A DNA stretch of 32,813 nucleotides from Yaniella sp. GTDB lineage: Bacteria; Actinomycetota; Actinomycetes; Actinomycetales; Micrococcaceae. A program made the position numbers and the translations under genes. Positions within the stretch are counted from its first letter, which is position 1. Each line of letters starts with the position of its first letter. The notes beneath the pieces were generated by a model. That model saw only the letters and a program-made list of their open reading frames with translations. It made no database searches and had not been told where the DNA came from. Shown here one piece after another: positions 8,033-16,171 of this stretch. The stretch lies in contig NZ_JAKDKW010000020.1 of the NCBI RefSeq assembly GCF_030453185.1, positions 1 through 32,813 on the forward strand, given 5' to 3'.

Positions 8033-8269
8033 TTGTCTATGAGATCTGAAGCAAAGAAACGACCACCTCGCACGGTAGCCTGGTTGATCGCAGTTTCCAT
8101 GGTGCTAACAATTGCATCTCAAGTGATCTTGTTAAACACCCAAACCCATACTTCCACGACGGCCTCTTGGGTCATTCTTATCCTGAGCAGTCTCATCCTG
8201 GCCTACGCGATACAACTACTTGTGAAGAAAGATTCGACCAGCCGTGATCAGCAGGGAAACCACCACTGA
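8033..8269 (+). CDS. Small two-helix membrane protein, unknown function
   Basis: This frame encodes 78 residues: a basic N-terminus (SEAKKRPPR), a first hydrophobic segment (VAWLIAVSMVLTIASQVILL), a short polar T/S-rich loop and a second hydrophobic segment (WVILILSSLILAYAIQLLV). The tail KKDSTSRDQQGNHH is polar. The pattern predicts a hairpin membrane protein with both ends in the cytoplasm. The start is uncertain: TTG at 8033 lies 11 bases behind GAGG at 8018-8021, while ATG at 8039 (76 aa) is 17 bases away. It is convergent with the helicase gene 26 bases downstream. I do not recognise the family. The membrane pattern supports a real gene, but the evidence is modest. Confidence 0.55.
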   Translation: MSMRSEAKKRPPRTVAWLIAVSMVLTIASQVILLNTQTHTSTTASWVILILSSLILAYAIQLLVKKDSTSRDQQGNHH

Positions 8270-8295
8270 CCAGCTATCTGGTTCCACAAGTCCTA

Positions 8296-10068
8296 CTACT
8301 TCCGTCCGACGAACCAACCCTGCAGCGTTTTTAACCGCACCTCGATTTGTTCCTTGGTCGCTTGCGCCACGGAAGGACCACCCGAAACCTCGCGCAACCT
8401 ATTGTGAATCACTCCATGTGGGGTACCAGAACGAGCTGACCACGCAGAAACCGATGAGGAGAGCTTCTTGCGCAGCTCCTTCATCTGGCGGTGATCAACC
8501 ACGTTAGAGTCCTCTTTCGGCGCAGACCGCGGCTGACGTTTGAGCTGTTCCGACTGACGCTGCTGCAGCAGGGTAGAAACCTGATCGGCGTCCAGGAGAC
8601 CAGGAATACCGAGAAAGTCGAGCTCTTCGGCAGAGCCGATCGCTCCCCCAGTACCAAACTCCCCACCGTCATATAAAACCTTGTCAAAAGACGCCTGCGA
8701 TTCCAACGCCTGGAACTTGGCACCAGTTAGCTCGGAAGATGCCGACTCTTCCTGATTGGCCTCACGCATGAGATCTTCTTCGGGAGCATCTTCGAGGTCC
8801 TCAACCGATACACCGTTATCAATCTCTAGCGCGTGGTCGCGTTCCTCTTCCATCTCGTTGGCCAGTTCCGTCAACTTGGGAACAGACGGAAGAAAAACGG
8901 AAGCGGTCTCGCCACGTTTGCGAGAACGTACGAAACGACCAACGGCCTGCGCAAAGAACATTGGTGTCGAAGTCGAGGTTGCGTATACGCCAACACAGAG
9001 TCGCGGCACGTCAACGCCTTCAGAAACCATGCGAACCGCAACCATCCACCGTTGATCCCCGTCAGCAAATGCCTCAATCTTCGATGACGCCGTCGGATCG
9101 TCCGACAGCACGGTGGTCACCTTTTCACCCGAAAGTTTTTCGAGGATGTCTGCGTACGCACGAGCATCTTCATGGTCGGTAGCGATGACCAATCCACCGG
9201 CGTCCGGCACGTTGCGACGGACTTCAGTCAATCGATGATCAGCAGCCTTGAGCACCGATGGAATCCACTCACCTTTAGGATTCAACGCTGTGCGCCAAGC
9301 ACTAGCTGTCATATCTTTGGTGGCCGCTTCACCAAGCTGTGCTTCCATGACCTCGCCGGAAGACGTTTGCCAGCGCATGTGTCCCGAATAGGCCATGAAA
9401 ATCACTGGACGGACGACGTAGTCACGCAGGGCAGGCCCATAGCCGTATGTGTAGTCAGCGCGAGAGCGCAGCACTCCGGTGCCGTCGTCCTCATAGTCCA
9501 CAAAGGGGATCTGAGCATCGTCGGAACGGAACGGTGTACCGGTCAATGACAGACGACGTTCTGCTGGTTCAAAGGCTTCACGAATCGCTTCGCCCCACGA
9601 GAGAGCGTCACCACCGTGGTGGATTTCGTCGAGGATCACCAGTGTTTTGCGCGCTTCGGTGCGGTTCCGGTGCAAAATGGGTTTTGAGGCGACCTGCGCG
9701 TAGGTCAAGGCGACACCCATGTATTCAGAACCGTGACGACCGTCAGCATTTTTGAAGTTCGGGTCGATGGCCAGGCCAATGCGGGCTGCAGAATCGGCCC
9801 ACTGACTTTTGAGGTGTTCGGTTGGTGCCACTACTGTGACGCGCGAAATCGTCCCGGATTCGTACAGCATTTTGGCCACGCGTAGCGCAAAGGTCGTTTT
9901 ACCGGCACCCGGGGTCGCGACGGTCATGAAGTCTTTGCGTGGCTTTGCGAAGTAGAGCTCCAGGGCTTCTTGCTGCCATTGGCGAAGTTTCTGGGCCGTC
10001 CCCCATGCGGCCCGTTCGGGTAGAGCCGGTGGGAGATCTTCTCCGATCTGAAACAGCGAATCACTCAT
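8296..10068 (-). CDS. DEAD/DEAH-box superfamily 2 helicase
   Basis: This 590-residue protein carries the SF2 motifs in order. Motif I is ATPGAGKTT (51-59), followed by VVAPTEHL (79-86), DEIH (147-150), SLTGTPF (174-180), RMVSEGVDVPRL (346-357) and motif VI QAVGRFVRSR (374-383). It resembles the XPB/type III restriction-like group of ATP-dependent nucleic-acid translocases and is preceded by the actinobacterial partner gene DUF3039. The C-terminal 200 residues are polar and acidic and end with LQGWFVGRK; no nuclease motif was seen. The first possible start is ATG 10068, since an in-frame TAA lies two codons upstream. Its only good ribosome binding site, AAGGAGG, is unusually far away (about 14 bases). 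Substrate and pathway are unknown. Confidence 0.92.
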   Translation of the reverse strand: MSDSLFQIGEDLPPALPERAAWGTAQKLRQWQQEALELYFAKPRKDFMTVATPGAGKTTFALRVAKMLYESGTISRVTVVAPTEHLKSQWADSAARIGLAIDPNFKNADGRHGSEYMGVALTYAQVASKPILHRNRTEARKTLVILDEIHHGGDALSWGEAIREAFEPAERRLSLTGTPFRSDDAQIPFVDYEDDGTGVLRSRADYTYGYGPALRDYVVRPVIFMAYSGHMRWQTSSGEVMEAQLGEAATKDMTASAWRTALNPKGEWIPSVLKAADHRLTEVRRNVPDAGGLVIATDHEDARAYADILEKLSGEKVTTVLSDDPTASSKIEAFADGDQRWMVAVRMVSEGVDVPRLCVGVYATSTSTPMFFAQAVGRFVRSRKRGETASVFLPSVPKLTELANEMEEERDHALEIDNGVSVEDLEDAPEEDLMREANQEESASSELTGAKFQALESQASFDKVLYDGGEFGTGGAIGSAEELDFLGIPGLLDADQVSTLLQQRQSEQLKRQPRSAPKEDSNVVDHRQMKELRKKLSSSVSAWSARSGTPHGVIHNRLREVSGGPSVAQATKEQIEVRLKTLQGWFVGRK

Positions 10069-10100
10069 GCGTGATTACACAGCCTCCTTCATGACCAAGT

Positions 10101-10129
10101 ATTTTAGACAAACAAATGTTGACCACCAA
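10101..10129 (-). promoter_or_regulatory. Helicase promoter (TTGGTG-N17-TAAAAT)
   Basis: On the minus strand TTGGTG (10124-10129) and TAAAAT (10101-10106) are 17 bases apart. The predicted transcript start falls near 10093, next to a five-codon reading frame (ATGAAGGAGGCTGTGTAA, 10075-10092) that contains the Shine-Dalgarno sequence. The -35 box lies inside the terminator stem of the preceding gene. Confidence 0.55.
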
Positions 10130-10145
10130 GATTGGTGGCCAACAT
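10116..10145 (-). terminator. Terminator-like hairpin after the DUF3039 gene
   Basis: ATGTTGACCACCAA (10116-10129) pairs with TTGGTGGCCAACAT (10132-10145) with one G-T mismatch, giving a 14-bp stem. The minus strand continues into the T-rich TTTGTTTGTCT. The hairpin starts 17 bases downstream of the DUF3039 stop. Confidence 0.6.
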
Positions 10146-10162
10146 GTGTTCAAAGAATCAAA

Positions 10163-10513
10163 TTATTTTTTGCGACCGAAACCGAAGAAGCCGCCGCCTT
10201 TGCCAGAGTCTCCAGAATCGTCATTTGATTCTAGCTCGTCCCAAATTTCTTGGCAGCTGGGGCACATAGGAAAACGCTCTGGATCGCGCGAGGGAATCCA
10301 AACTTTTCCGCACAGCGCAACAACCGGGGTGCCGTTGATAATCGCGTCGGTGAGTTTGTCTTTCGGAACGAAGTGTTTAAACCGTTCGTGGTCTCCGGGT
10401 TCTGTCGACTGACGTTGTTCTTCGCGTTCAAGGACACCGGTAGATCCCCCGTTGGTGTCCTCGTGCGGATCATAATCGGTGGACGAGGCGTGCACAAAGT
10501 TCATCGGATTCAT
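10163..10513 (-). CDS. DUF3039 family protein
   Basis: The protein has 116 residues. After a polar N-terminus comes a conserved block: HERFKHFV (42-49), then PVVALCGKVWIP (63-74) and RFPMCPSCQEIWDEL (80-94). C68, C84 and C87 together with H42 or H47 could form a zinc site; this is inference. The block matches DUF3039, an actinobacterial family of unknown function usually found beside the SF2 helicase gene, as here. The C-terminus is Gly/Lys-rich (GGGFFGFGRKK). The gene has its own promoter and a hairpin after its stop. ATG 10513 is preceded by GGAGG, but that lies between the -10 and the ATG, so the message may be leaderless. An in-frame ATG at 10504 is an alternative. Confidence 0.9.
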   Translation of the reverse strand: MNPMNFVHASSTDYDPHEDTNGGSTGVLEREEQRQSTEPGDHERFKHFVPKDKLTDAIINGTPVVALCGKVWIPSRDPERFPMCPSCQEIWDELESNDDSGDSGKGGGFFGFGRKK

Positions 10514-10519
10514 GCCTCC

Positions 10520-10547
10520 AGTATAGTCGGATGCGCAAACTTGTCAG
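10520..10547 (-). promoter_or_regulatory. DUF3039 promoter (CTGACA-N16-TATACT)
   Basis: On the minus strand CTGACA (10542-10547) and TATACT (10520-10525) are 16 bases apart, with a near-consensus -10. The -10 ends 6 bases before the ATG at 10513, so transcription probably starts at the start codon. Confidence 0.6.
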
Positions 10548-10567
10548 GTTCACGACGAGCTGTCAGT

Positions 10568-12166
10568 TTAGTATAGCGCGGAGACCTTCACGATTGCTTG
10601 ATAGGTCTCTGGAAGTGCCCGGTCGTACCATTTGCCACCAATTTTCACGCCGGCCCACAACAGACCAGCGCCGTAAAGGACCCCGACCATCAGGGTGACA
10701 ATCCCCCACACTGGACTGCCCGTGACCAAGGCGATGACACCCGGCACAATCACCGGCAGTGCGGCAAGGACCTGAGCTAGCATGCCCAGTGTTTGTACGA
10801 GCATGGTGCGTCCCATGCCGCCTTCGGGCTGTGCCATTGGACTGGCGCCGGGTGGTGGTGCTGGATAAATGTAGCGGGCAGAAGAAACCGATGAGACTGC
10901 CAATCCGGTTAACAACACGCCAATCCCAAGCCCCAACCAGGTCGCGAGTTCATCTAACGCCTGAGAGCCGTAGAGCATTCCGATAGTTAGGAGCACAAGC
11001 AACGGGAGGCCCCAGGTGAGTAATGCAAATACACGTCCCAGCCGATCGTCGATACCGCGTACCCCGGTCGTCACATGTAACGAGAATCCAGTGGAGTCGT
11101 AGGAAAGGTCTGCCGAGATCGAAAAGCCGATCAAATAGGCCACAGCCACCGGAATGATCTTGGCGATGAAACTCATTTCATTGTTATCGATGACGACGAG
11201 CTGGACGACGCCAATACCTATGAGGACAACAATAATCAACAAGGAGGCACTGTAGCGGGGGTCTTTGAACCAAAACATTAACGAACGCGCCCAGATAGCC
11301 TTCATCGGCGTATCAGCACGGCCAATCAGTCCGGTCCCCGTGACTTCACGCTGGCGTTCTTTGACCGTACCGGCTGCCTCAGTCGTGCGATTGACGATCG
11401 CGTTATACGCCACCAGCAGCACGCCCACATACGCCAGCATCACGACCAGGTGCACAGCAGCCATGCCCCATTGTCCTTGGGCAACCATGACCGGTAACGC
11501 GAGGAACCCGGCGGGTGTATAGGCGATCCAGGCTGCGATGTCGGGCAGCACGTCCCAAAATTCTTGGATGGTTTCGATGGCTCCGAGAAAGATGAAGCCG
11601 GACAGCATCAGTGGTACCAGCAACACAATTTGAATGGTGTCACGAACGGCGCGTCGGGAAATGACATTCGTCAATAGACCAACGATCACCTGCATCAAGA
11701 GGACACAAATGGCCGTGCCCAGTACGGCTGCGATGATCCCGGCGAGAATCGCCGCGAGGTTCCAACCCCATAGCACGGCGCCGGTGAGCAGCAGGGTGAA
11801 CGTTCCAATACCGGTTGGCGCAATGAGCCCACCGATGACGACGCCGGGTACCAGTTGTTTATTTGGGATACCAAACGTCAGAAAATTCGCCGCATCGGTA
11901 AACGGACTCGTTGAAGAAAACACGATTGGCCCGACCACCCAGCCTATGACGAAGACAGCGCCGAGCAGGATAAACGGTGCTCCTCGCTGCGCGTATGAGA
12001 TGGTGTCGGGTGAGAGCATCACGATCCCAATGGCAGCGAAATATGCCATACCGATCAGATACAGGTAGCCCAGTGTCGAGAAGATCGCACCGATCATCGC
12101 ACCTGTGGAACGACGAAAACCATTCCACATGAGTCGATAACGCAGCCGGATTAGGTGTGAAACCAT
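10568..12166 (-). CDS. ABC transporter permease (multi-pass membrane protein)
   Basis: This 532-residue protein is very hydrophobic with about twelve predicted membrane segments, for example AMIGAIFSTLGYLYLIGMAY near residue 25 and LLIIVVLIGIGVVQLVVI in the second half. Soluble loops are short. A Pro-rich loop PAPPPGASP precedes the last three helices. Its start overlaps the end of the upstream ATP-binding gene by 16 bases, so the two almost certainly form one exporter of the ABC-2 type. The substrate cannot be told from sequence; drug, peptide or lipid export are all possible. It is preceded only by its ATPase partner, and DUF3039 follows with its own promoter. Confidence 0.85.
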   Translation of the reverse strand: MVSHLIRLRYRLMWNGFRRSTGAMIGAIFSTLGYLYLIGMAYFAAIGIVMLSPDTISYAQRGAPFILLGAVFVIGWVVGPIVFSSTSPFTDAANFLTFGIPNKQLVPGVVIGGLIAPTGIGTFTLLLTGAVLWGWNLAAILAGIIAAVLGTAICVLLMQVIVGLLTNVISRRAVRDTIQIVLLVPLMLSGFIFLGAIETIQEFWDVLPDIAAWIAYTPAGFLALPVMVAQGQWGMAAVHLVVMLAYVGVLLVAYNAIVNRTTEAAGTVKERQREVTGTGLIGRADTPMKAIWARSLMFWFKDPRYSASLLIIVVLIGIGVVQLVVIDNNEMSFIAKIIPVAVAYLIGFSISADLSYDSTGFSLHVTTGVRGIDDRLGRVFALLTWGLPLLVLLTIGMLYGSQALDELATWLGLGIGVLLTGLAVSSVSSARYIYPAPPPGASPMAQPEGGMGRTMLVQTLGMLAQVLAALPVIVPGVIALVTGSPVWGIVTLMVGVLYGAGLLWAGVKIGGKWYDRALPETYQAIVKVSALY

Positions 12167-12930
12167 GACAGGCCCTCCCCGGTCTGGTCGCTGGAAACCA
12201 TGCCCACGAAGCGATCTTCTAGGGATTGAGCACCGGTGACTTCTGCCATGGGGCCCGAGGCGAGTACTTCGCCTTTATCAATCACCGCAACGTGGTCACA
12301 CATGCGTTCCACCAGGTCCATCACGTGGGAGGAGATCATAACCGTGCCACCCGATTGGACGTAGTCGTTGAGGATGTTGCGAATTCTTGCCGACGATACT
12401 GGATCAACCGCTTCGAAGGGCTCATCCAGGATCAAAACCTTGGGTGAATGAATCATGGCTGCTGCGAGGCTGATTTTCTTGGTCATACCCGCCGAATAGT
12501 CGGCGACCATTTTATTCGCGGATTCTTCAAGATCCATCACACGCATCAGATCTGGAACACGTTCGGCGACGACGTCGGCGTCCATGCCGCGCAGCAGGCC
12601 AGAGTAGGTAACCAGTTGTGCCCCGGTGAGTCGGGGGAAAGACACCGCACCATCCACGAGAACTCCCAGGATGCCTTTGGCTTCGATGGGGGTTTCCCAC
12701 ATGTTGAGGCCGTGGACCCAGACTTGTCCGTGGTCGGGGCGCAGCAAGCCCGTCATCATGGACATCGCCGTGGTTTTACCGGCTCCGTTGGGGCCGACGA
12801 CACCGTAAAACGAGCCGGCCGGGATGGTGAGATTGATACCGTTGACGGCAATTTTCTCGCCGAATTGTTTACCCAGGGATCGGATGACCACTGCGTGATC
12901 GGGATCTGGAAGAGACGCGTTATCTAACAT
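12151..12930 (-). CDS. ABC transporter ATP-binding protein
   Basis: This 259-residue nucleotide-binding subunit carries Walker A GPNGAGKTT (46-54), signature YSAGM (145-149, a variant of LSGGQ typical for ABC-2 exporters), Walker B VLILDEP (165-171) and the switch region MISSHVMDLVERM. It powers the permease encoded directly downstream (16-bp overlap). ATG 12930 has no Shine-Dalgarno sequence, but a TACACT -10-like box lies 7 bases upstream, so translation from a leaderless message is likely. The substrate is unknown. Confidence 0.93.
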   Translation of the reverse strand: MLDNASLPDPDHAVVIRSLGKQFGEKIAVNGINLTIPAGSFYGVVGPNGAGKTTAMSMMTGLLRPDHGQVWVHGLNMWETPIEAKGILGVLVDGAVSFPRLTGAQLVTYSGLLRGMDADVVAERVPDLMRVMDLEESANKMVADYSAGMTKKISLAAAMIHSPKVLILDEPFEAVDPVSSARIRNILNDYVQSGGTVMISSHVMDLVERMCDHVAVIDKGEVLASGPMAEVTGAQSLEDRFVGMVSSDQTGEGLSWFHT

Positions 12931-12937
12931 AGTGACC

Positions 12938-12943
12938 AGTGTA
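12938..12943 (-). promoter_or_regulatory. -10 box TACACT of the ABC exporter operon
   Basis: TACACT on the minus strand lies 7 bases before the ATG at 12930. No good -35 was found; ATTTGT at 12961-12966 with 17-base spacing is only a weak match. The absence of a ribosome binding site supports a leaderless start. Confidence 0.45.
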
Positions 12944-12958
12944 AAAAATCTGGGAGCA

Positions 12959-13000
12959 AAACAAATCCCCCGCCCGGTTGATCTTCAACTCAGACGGGGG
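12959..13000 (-). terminator. Intrinsic terminator after the CnoX-like gene
   Basis: On the minus strand CCCCCG (12995-13000) pairs with CGGGGG (12967-12972), and a nested GTTGA/TCAAC hairpin lies inside. The stem is followed by ATTTGTTTTG. It lies 22 bases beyond the stop of the preceding gene. Confidence 0.72.
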
Positions 13001-13022
13001 ACGGAACCAGCTTTGACTAGGT

Positions 13023-13940
13023 TTAGAACAGTGCTGCCGCAAGCTTGCGGCGGGAGAGGGCGACTCGTTCATCCTGGTCCCCCACAACGCTGTAGAGCTC
13101 TAGGAGATGTAGCCGGGCAGTGTCCTTGTCTTCGCCGGCGCTGCGGCCAATATATTTGACCAGCCGTTCGAAGGCGTCTTTGACGTGACCGCCAAGCAGA
13201 TCCAGGTCCGCAACGGCGACCTGAGCCGCGACGTCATCGGGATGGTCTGCTGCATTGGCGCGAACCTGCTGCACATCGGCATCATGGGTACGCTGCATCA
13301 GACCAACACGAGCCTTGCCCCGCTGTGCTTCTTCATCCTGGGGGTTTTCAGCAAGCGCTTTCTCATACGCTGCAAGAGCTTCGTCATAGTTTTCGGCCTG
13401 TAGTGCTGCTTCGGCTTCCTGGTGCAGCGGCGGGAGTACGACGTCGCCGTCGTCATCGGTGGCTTCCACCAGCGGCGGGACGGTTCCCGCCATACCCGCC
13501 TGCACGGCAGACGAGTTGATTTCATCCAAGAGTTGTTCCAGTTGCTCAGCTGCCACGGGTTCGTTGAACAGCGGAAGAGCCTGCTGACCGATCAGTGCCA
13601 CGACCATGGGGCCGGCTGGCACACCGAACATTTGCAGGAGCTCGGGGTGTGCTTCGGTATCGATCCGCCCCATGACCATTCGCCCGGCGCGGGCGTCAAT
13701 GGCCGGTTGGAGCACGGCATCAATCTGGCCTGAAGCCGGGTTGGATGGCGCGGCCAGGTGAATGATCACCGGGACGGTTGCGGCGTTTTGCAAGAGGCCT
13801 TCGAGGCCCCGTTGATCGATATCCTGCAGTACCCAGGAGCGCTGTAAGGCGCCCTGGCTTTGGCCGGACTGTGCCGGGATATTGGTCAGATCAATGGCGT
13901 CGCGGGAGTGTGATGGTGTGGAATTGGGTTGTTGAGTCAT
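13023..13940 (-). CDS. CnoX/YbbN-like thioredoxin-fold and TPR protein
   Basis: This 305-residue protein has a polar N-terminus (about 30 residues), a thioredoxin-like domain (about 35-145) and a C-terminal tetratricopeptide region with EAALQAENYDEALAAYEKAL and following helices. Where thioredoxins have CXXC, this protein has PSNPAS (no Cys), and the usual cis-Pro segment reads VPAGPMVVAL. It therefore cannot be a dithiol oxidoreductase and fits the YbbN/CnoX-type co-chaperones, which hold unfolding clients. ATG 13940 is preceded by AGAGGA with a short spacer. It lies 42 bases downstream of the large membrane-protein gene and may be co-transcribed with it; a good terminator follows. Role as a chaperone is inferred. 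Confidence 0.85.
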   Translation of the reverse strand: MTQQPNSTPSHSRDAIDLTNIPAQSGQSQGALQRSWVLQDIDQRGLEGLLQNAATVPVIIHLAAPSNPASGQIDAVLQPAIDARAGRMVMGRIDTEAHPELLQMFGVPAGPMVVALIGQQALPLFNEPVAAEQLEQLLDEINSSAVQAGMAGTVPPLVEATDDDGDVVLPPLHQEAEAALQAENYDEALAAYEKALAENPQDEEAQRGKARVGLMQRTHDADVQQVRANAADHPDDVAAQVAVADLDLLGGHVKDAFERLVKYIGRSAGEDKDTARLHLLELYSVVGDQDERVALSRRKLAAALF

Positions 13941-13982
13941 AATCCTCTTCTGACAGATTCTTACTCGAGAACATCTAACAGT

Positions 13983-16025
13983 CTAGTTGCCGGGGGAATC
14001 TACGGTCGACTGGACGGTTTCGTACCCGACCAGCGAAACTTCACCCTCGGCTGGGATCAACAGGGCAAACTGTTCGCGATAACGGATGCGCACCTGGTCT
14101 TCTTGTTCTGCCGAGGCAAATTCACCGAGCTCTTGGGTCAGGGTATTGACCGTCACGGTGGTATCTTCCGATGGGGTCAGCGATTCCATCGAATTCATGG
14201 CACCGAAGACCAAAGCGGATCCATCGGGCAAGCGCACCGAGTCCACCGAGTCTTCGAAAACAGTGCGTGAAATGGACGCATCGGTTTCTTGTTCCTCGTG
14301 ACTTTCGATCCAGTCTGACTGGTGTTCGTGAATCGAATCAATCCAGTCGTTTGTGGCAATGTCATCGGCGGCGTCCGCATCGGGGTCCGTCAGGTAGTCG
14401 GTAAGTGCCTCGACTGCGGCATCCGGCGACATGGCCAACTCGGACGAATCGTCGTTGGCCATTTTTTCGACGTCGGCACTACTCAGGTCGCCCGAGGGCA
14501 ATTCGACGTCCGGGGAAAATGGCACGTTATGGACAAGTTTGTACTGGGAGCGCGGGTCTTCTTGCTCCAGTCCAAGCAGCTGCGTGGAGCCGCCTTCGGC
14601 ATCGGCGGTCACCGCATAAATGGTGCGTGGGAAGTCTTCATTGCGATCCATCCAGGTAGCCAAGATCTCATCGGAGGCCACTTCGGCACCCAAGCCGTAC
14701 TCGTCATCGATGGTGCTATTACGGTAAAATTCGTCGCGGAAACGTTTGGCTTGTCCATCAACGCGACCTTCAAGCAATTCGGCGTCCGCCTCGCTAGCGC
14801 CGGTATCCAGGGTCGACACGACGGAGTCCAAAATGCGTTCAAATTGTGCATCGACGACCAGCGGGAACGTATCGGGTTCATCGGGGTCGACTTCTTCTTC
14901 GACCGGTTCATCTTCCACCTGCTCGGTGAGGTCTTCTTCTTGTGACGTCTCCTGGGGGCTTTCAGATGCTGCATGTGCGGGACCTATCCCCATGCCGATC
15001 GCCAGCCCGAAGGCCGAGACAGCGGTGACGGTGCGGCGCAGGAAGCCCTTATCGTCATCGTCGTTGTTCTCATCGGTAGTCGGTAGGGTCTCTGTGGCGT
15101 CCTCGGAGGTCGAGCCGTTACCAGAACTATCGGACCCAGCAGAGCCATCGGAATCGTTTGCATCATTCATATCGTCGGGGTCCTGTGAGTCATCGTCGTC
15201 GACTGATTCGTCATCGGATGGATCAATGCCGGAAACGACCGTGGTCGGCTCATCCTCGGCCTGGTGTTCGACAGGTTCACCGGCTTCAATCTCCTGGACA
15301 GACATGGTCTGCGTTGCGGTATCGGTGTCAGCCACCACATCGGCAGCGGTCAGGCCGGTGTAGTCCCCACGAACGGCGGCCCGGCGGCCCGAAGTCCGTT
15401 TGGCGCGACGGCGGAATTCGGCAAAACGCCACAGCAGCAGACCGATGCCCAGCAGGATGAACACGATGCCGCCGATCATCAGCGGCGTGATGAATGGTGA
15501 ATTCGGTTCGACATTGACCCACGAAACACTGAATTCAGTGGGCGCAGGTTCACTGCCGTCGGCGGCGATCAACAGTCCCCACTCACCGGCGTCAGGTTGT
15601 GCCCAGCGTTGGGTTACCTCATCGGTGACCTCTTGGGTGGCCAGCCACAGATCCGAGTTTGTCGGATTCGGCAGATCGGTTTCACCATCCACGTAGGTCA
15701 TGTCCACGGTTGGATCTTCACCTCGCTCAACATCGGTATTGACACCGTCAATCCGGTTGTGAGCGGCGTCGCCAACCCACGCTTCAATATCGCGCAGTTG
15801 TCCATACATGAGGGTGAATTCTCCATCACCCGTCACCGTGTACTCGATGGCGTCATCTGGGTCGACGTCGATATCTTCGGTCACGACCGTCAACGGCGCT
15901 TCTTGAGCATCCTGTGTGGATGCATTGAACTCGGCAGGGGGCGCCCAAATAGTTTGCAGCCCCACGGATACCAAGATCGCCACGACACCCAAGATGATTG
16001 AGCCGATACCGCCCAAAGTTTTCAA
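13983..16025 (-). CDS. Three-helix membrane protein with two predicted extracytoplasmic domains (possibly DUF8094-like)
   Basis: The open frame extends to 16193, but the likely start is TTG at 16025 (680 aa), six bases behind AAAGGTGG (16032-16039). Features numbered from there: membrane helix 1 at about 4-27 ending in IWAPPAEF; an ectodomain to about 175; helix 2 (FITPLMIGGIVFILLGIGLLL, about 178-200); a basic patch; then a very acidic Asp/Ser linker (about 250-325). Helix 3 (about 330-352) looks like an internal signal sequence, with RR, a hydrophobic core and AHA. A C-terminal domain of about 325 residues follows. Both globular domains should lie outside. The first half recalls an actinobacterial family (DUF8094, tentative); no enzyme motif is visible. 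Confidence 0.75.
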   Translation of the reverse strand: MKTLGGIGSIILGVVAILVSVGLQTIWAPPAEFNASTQDAQEAPLTVVTEDIDVDPDDAIEYTVTGDGEFTLMYGQLRDIEAWVGDAAHNRIDGVNTDVERGEDPTVDMTYVDGETDLPNPTNSDLWLATQEVTDEVTQRWAQPDAGEWGLLIAADGSEPAPTEFSVSWVNVEPNSPFITPLMIGGIVFILLGIGLLLWRFAEFRRRAKRTSGRRAAVRGDYTGLTAADVVADTDTATQTMSVQEIEAGEPVEHQAEDEPTTVVSGIDPSDDESVDDDDSQDPDDMNDANDSDGSAGSDSSGNGSTSEDATETLPTTDENNDDDDKGFLRRTVTAVSAFGLAIGMGIGPAHAASESPQETSQEEDLTEQVEDEPVEEEVDPDEPDTFPLVVDAQFERILDSVVSTLDTGASEADAELLEGRVDGQAKRFRDEFYRNSTIDDEYGLGAEVASDEILATWMDRNEDFPRTIYAVTADAEGGSTQLLGLEQEDPRSQYKLVHNVPFSPDVELPSGDLSSADVEKMANDDSSELAMSPDAAVEALTDYLTDPDADAADDIATNDWIDSIHEHQSDWIESHEEQETDASISRTVFEDSVDSVRLPDGSALVFGAMNSMESLTPSEDTTVTVNTLTQELGEFASAEQEDQVRIRYREQFALLIPAEGEVSLVGYETVQSTVDSPGN

Positions 16026-16171
16026 AACCTGCCACCTTTTAGATCGACTTATCGTATTCGGCGCACCCGTTAGGTGACACCCGGCTAGCCTTCCATCATA
16101 GTAGCAATCTGAATGCCACCGCGCCGTTCGGATATGCCCACTTGCCAGCGTCCTGTCGTAATGTGGGGGTC

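Noticed and set aside
13023-13940. Active thioredoxin
   Set aside because: The CXXC position lacks Cys, so redox catalysis is not supported; annotated as CnoX/YbbN-like instead.
14322-14945. 207-codon plus-strand frame
   Set aside because: Antisense of the large membrane protein gene; no independent start signal or recognisable domain.
14746-15363. Ser-rich 205-codon plus-strand frame
   Set aside because: The composition is just the complement of the Asp/Glu codons of the acidic linker on the minus strand.
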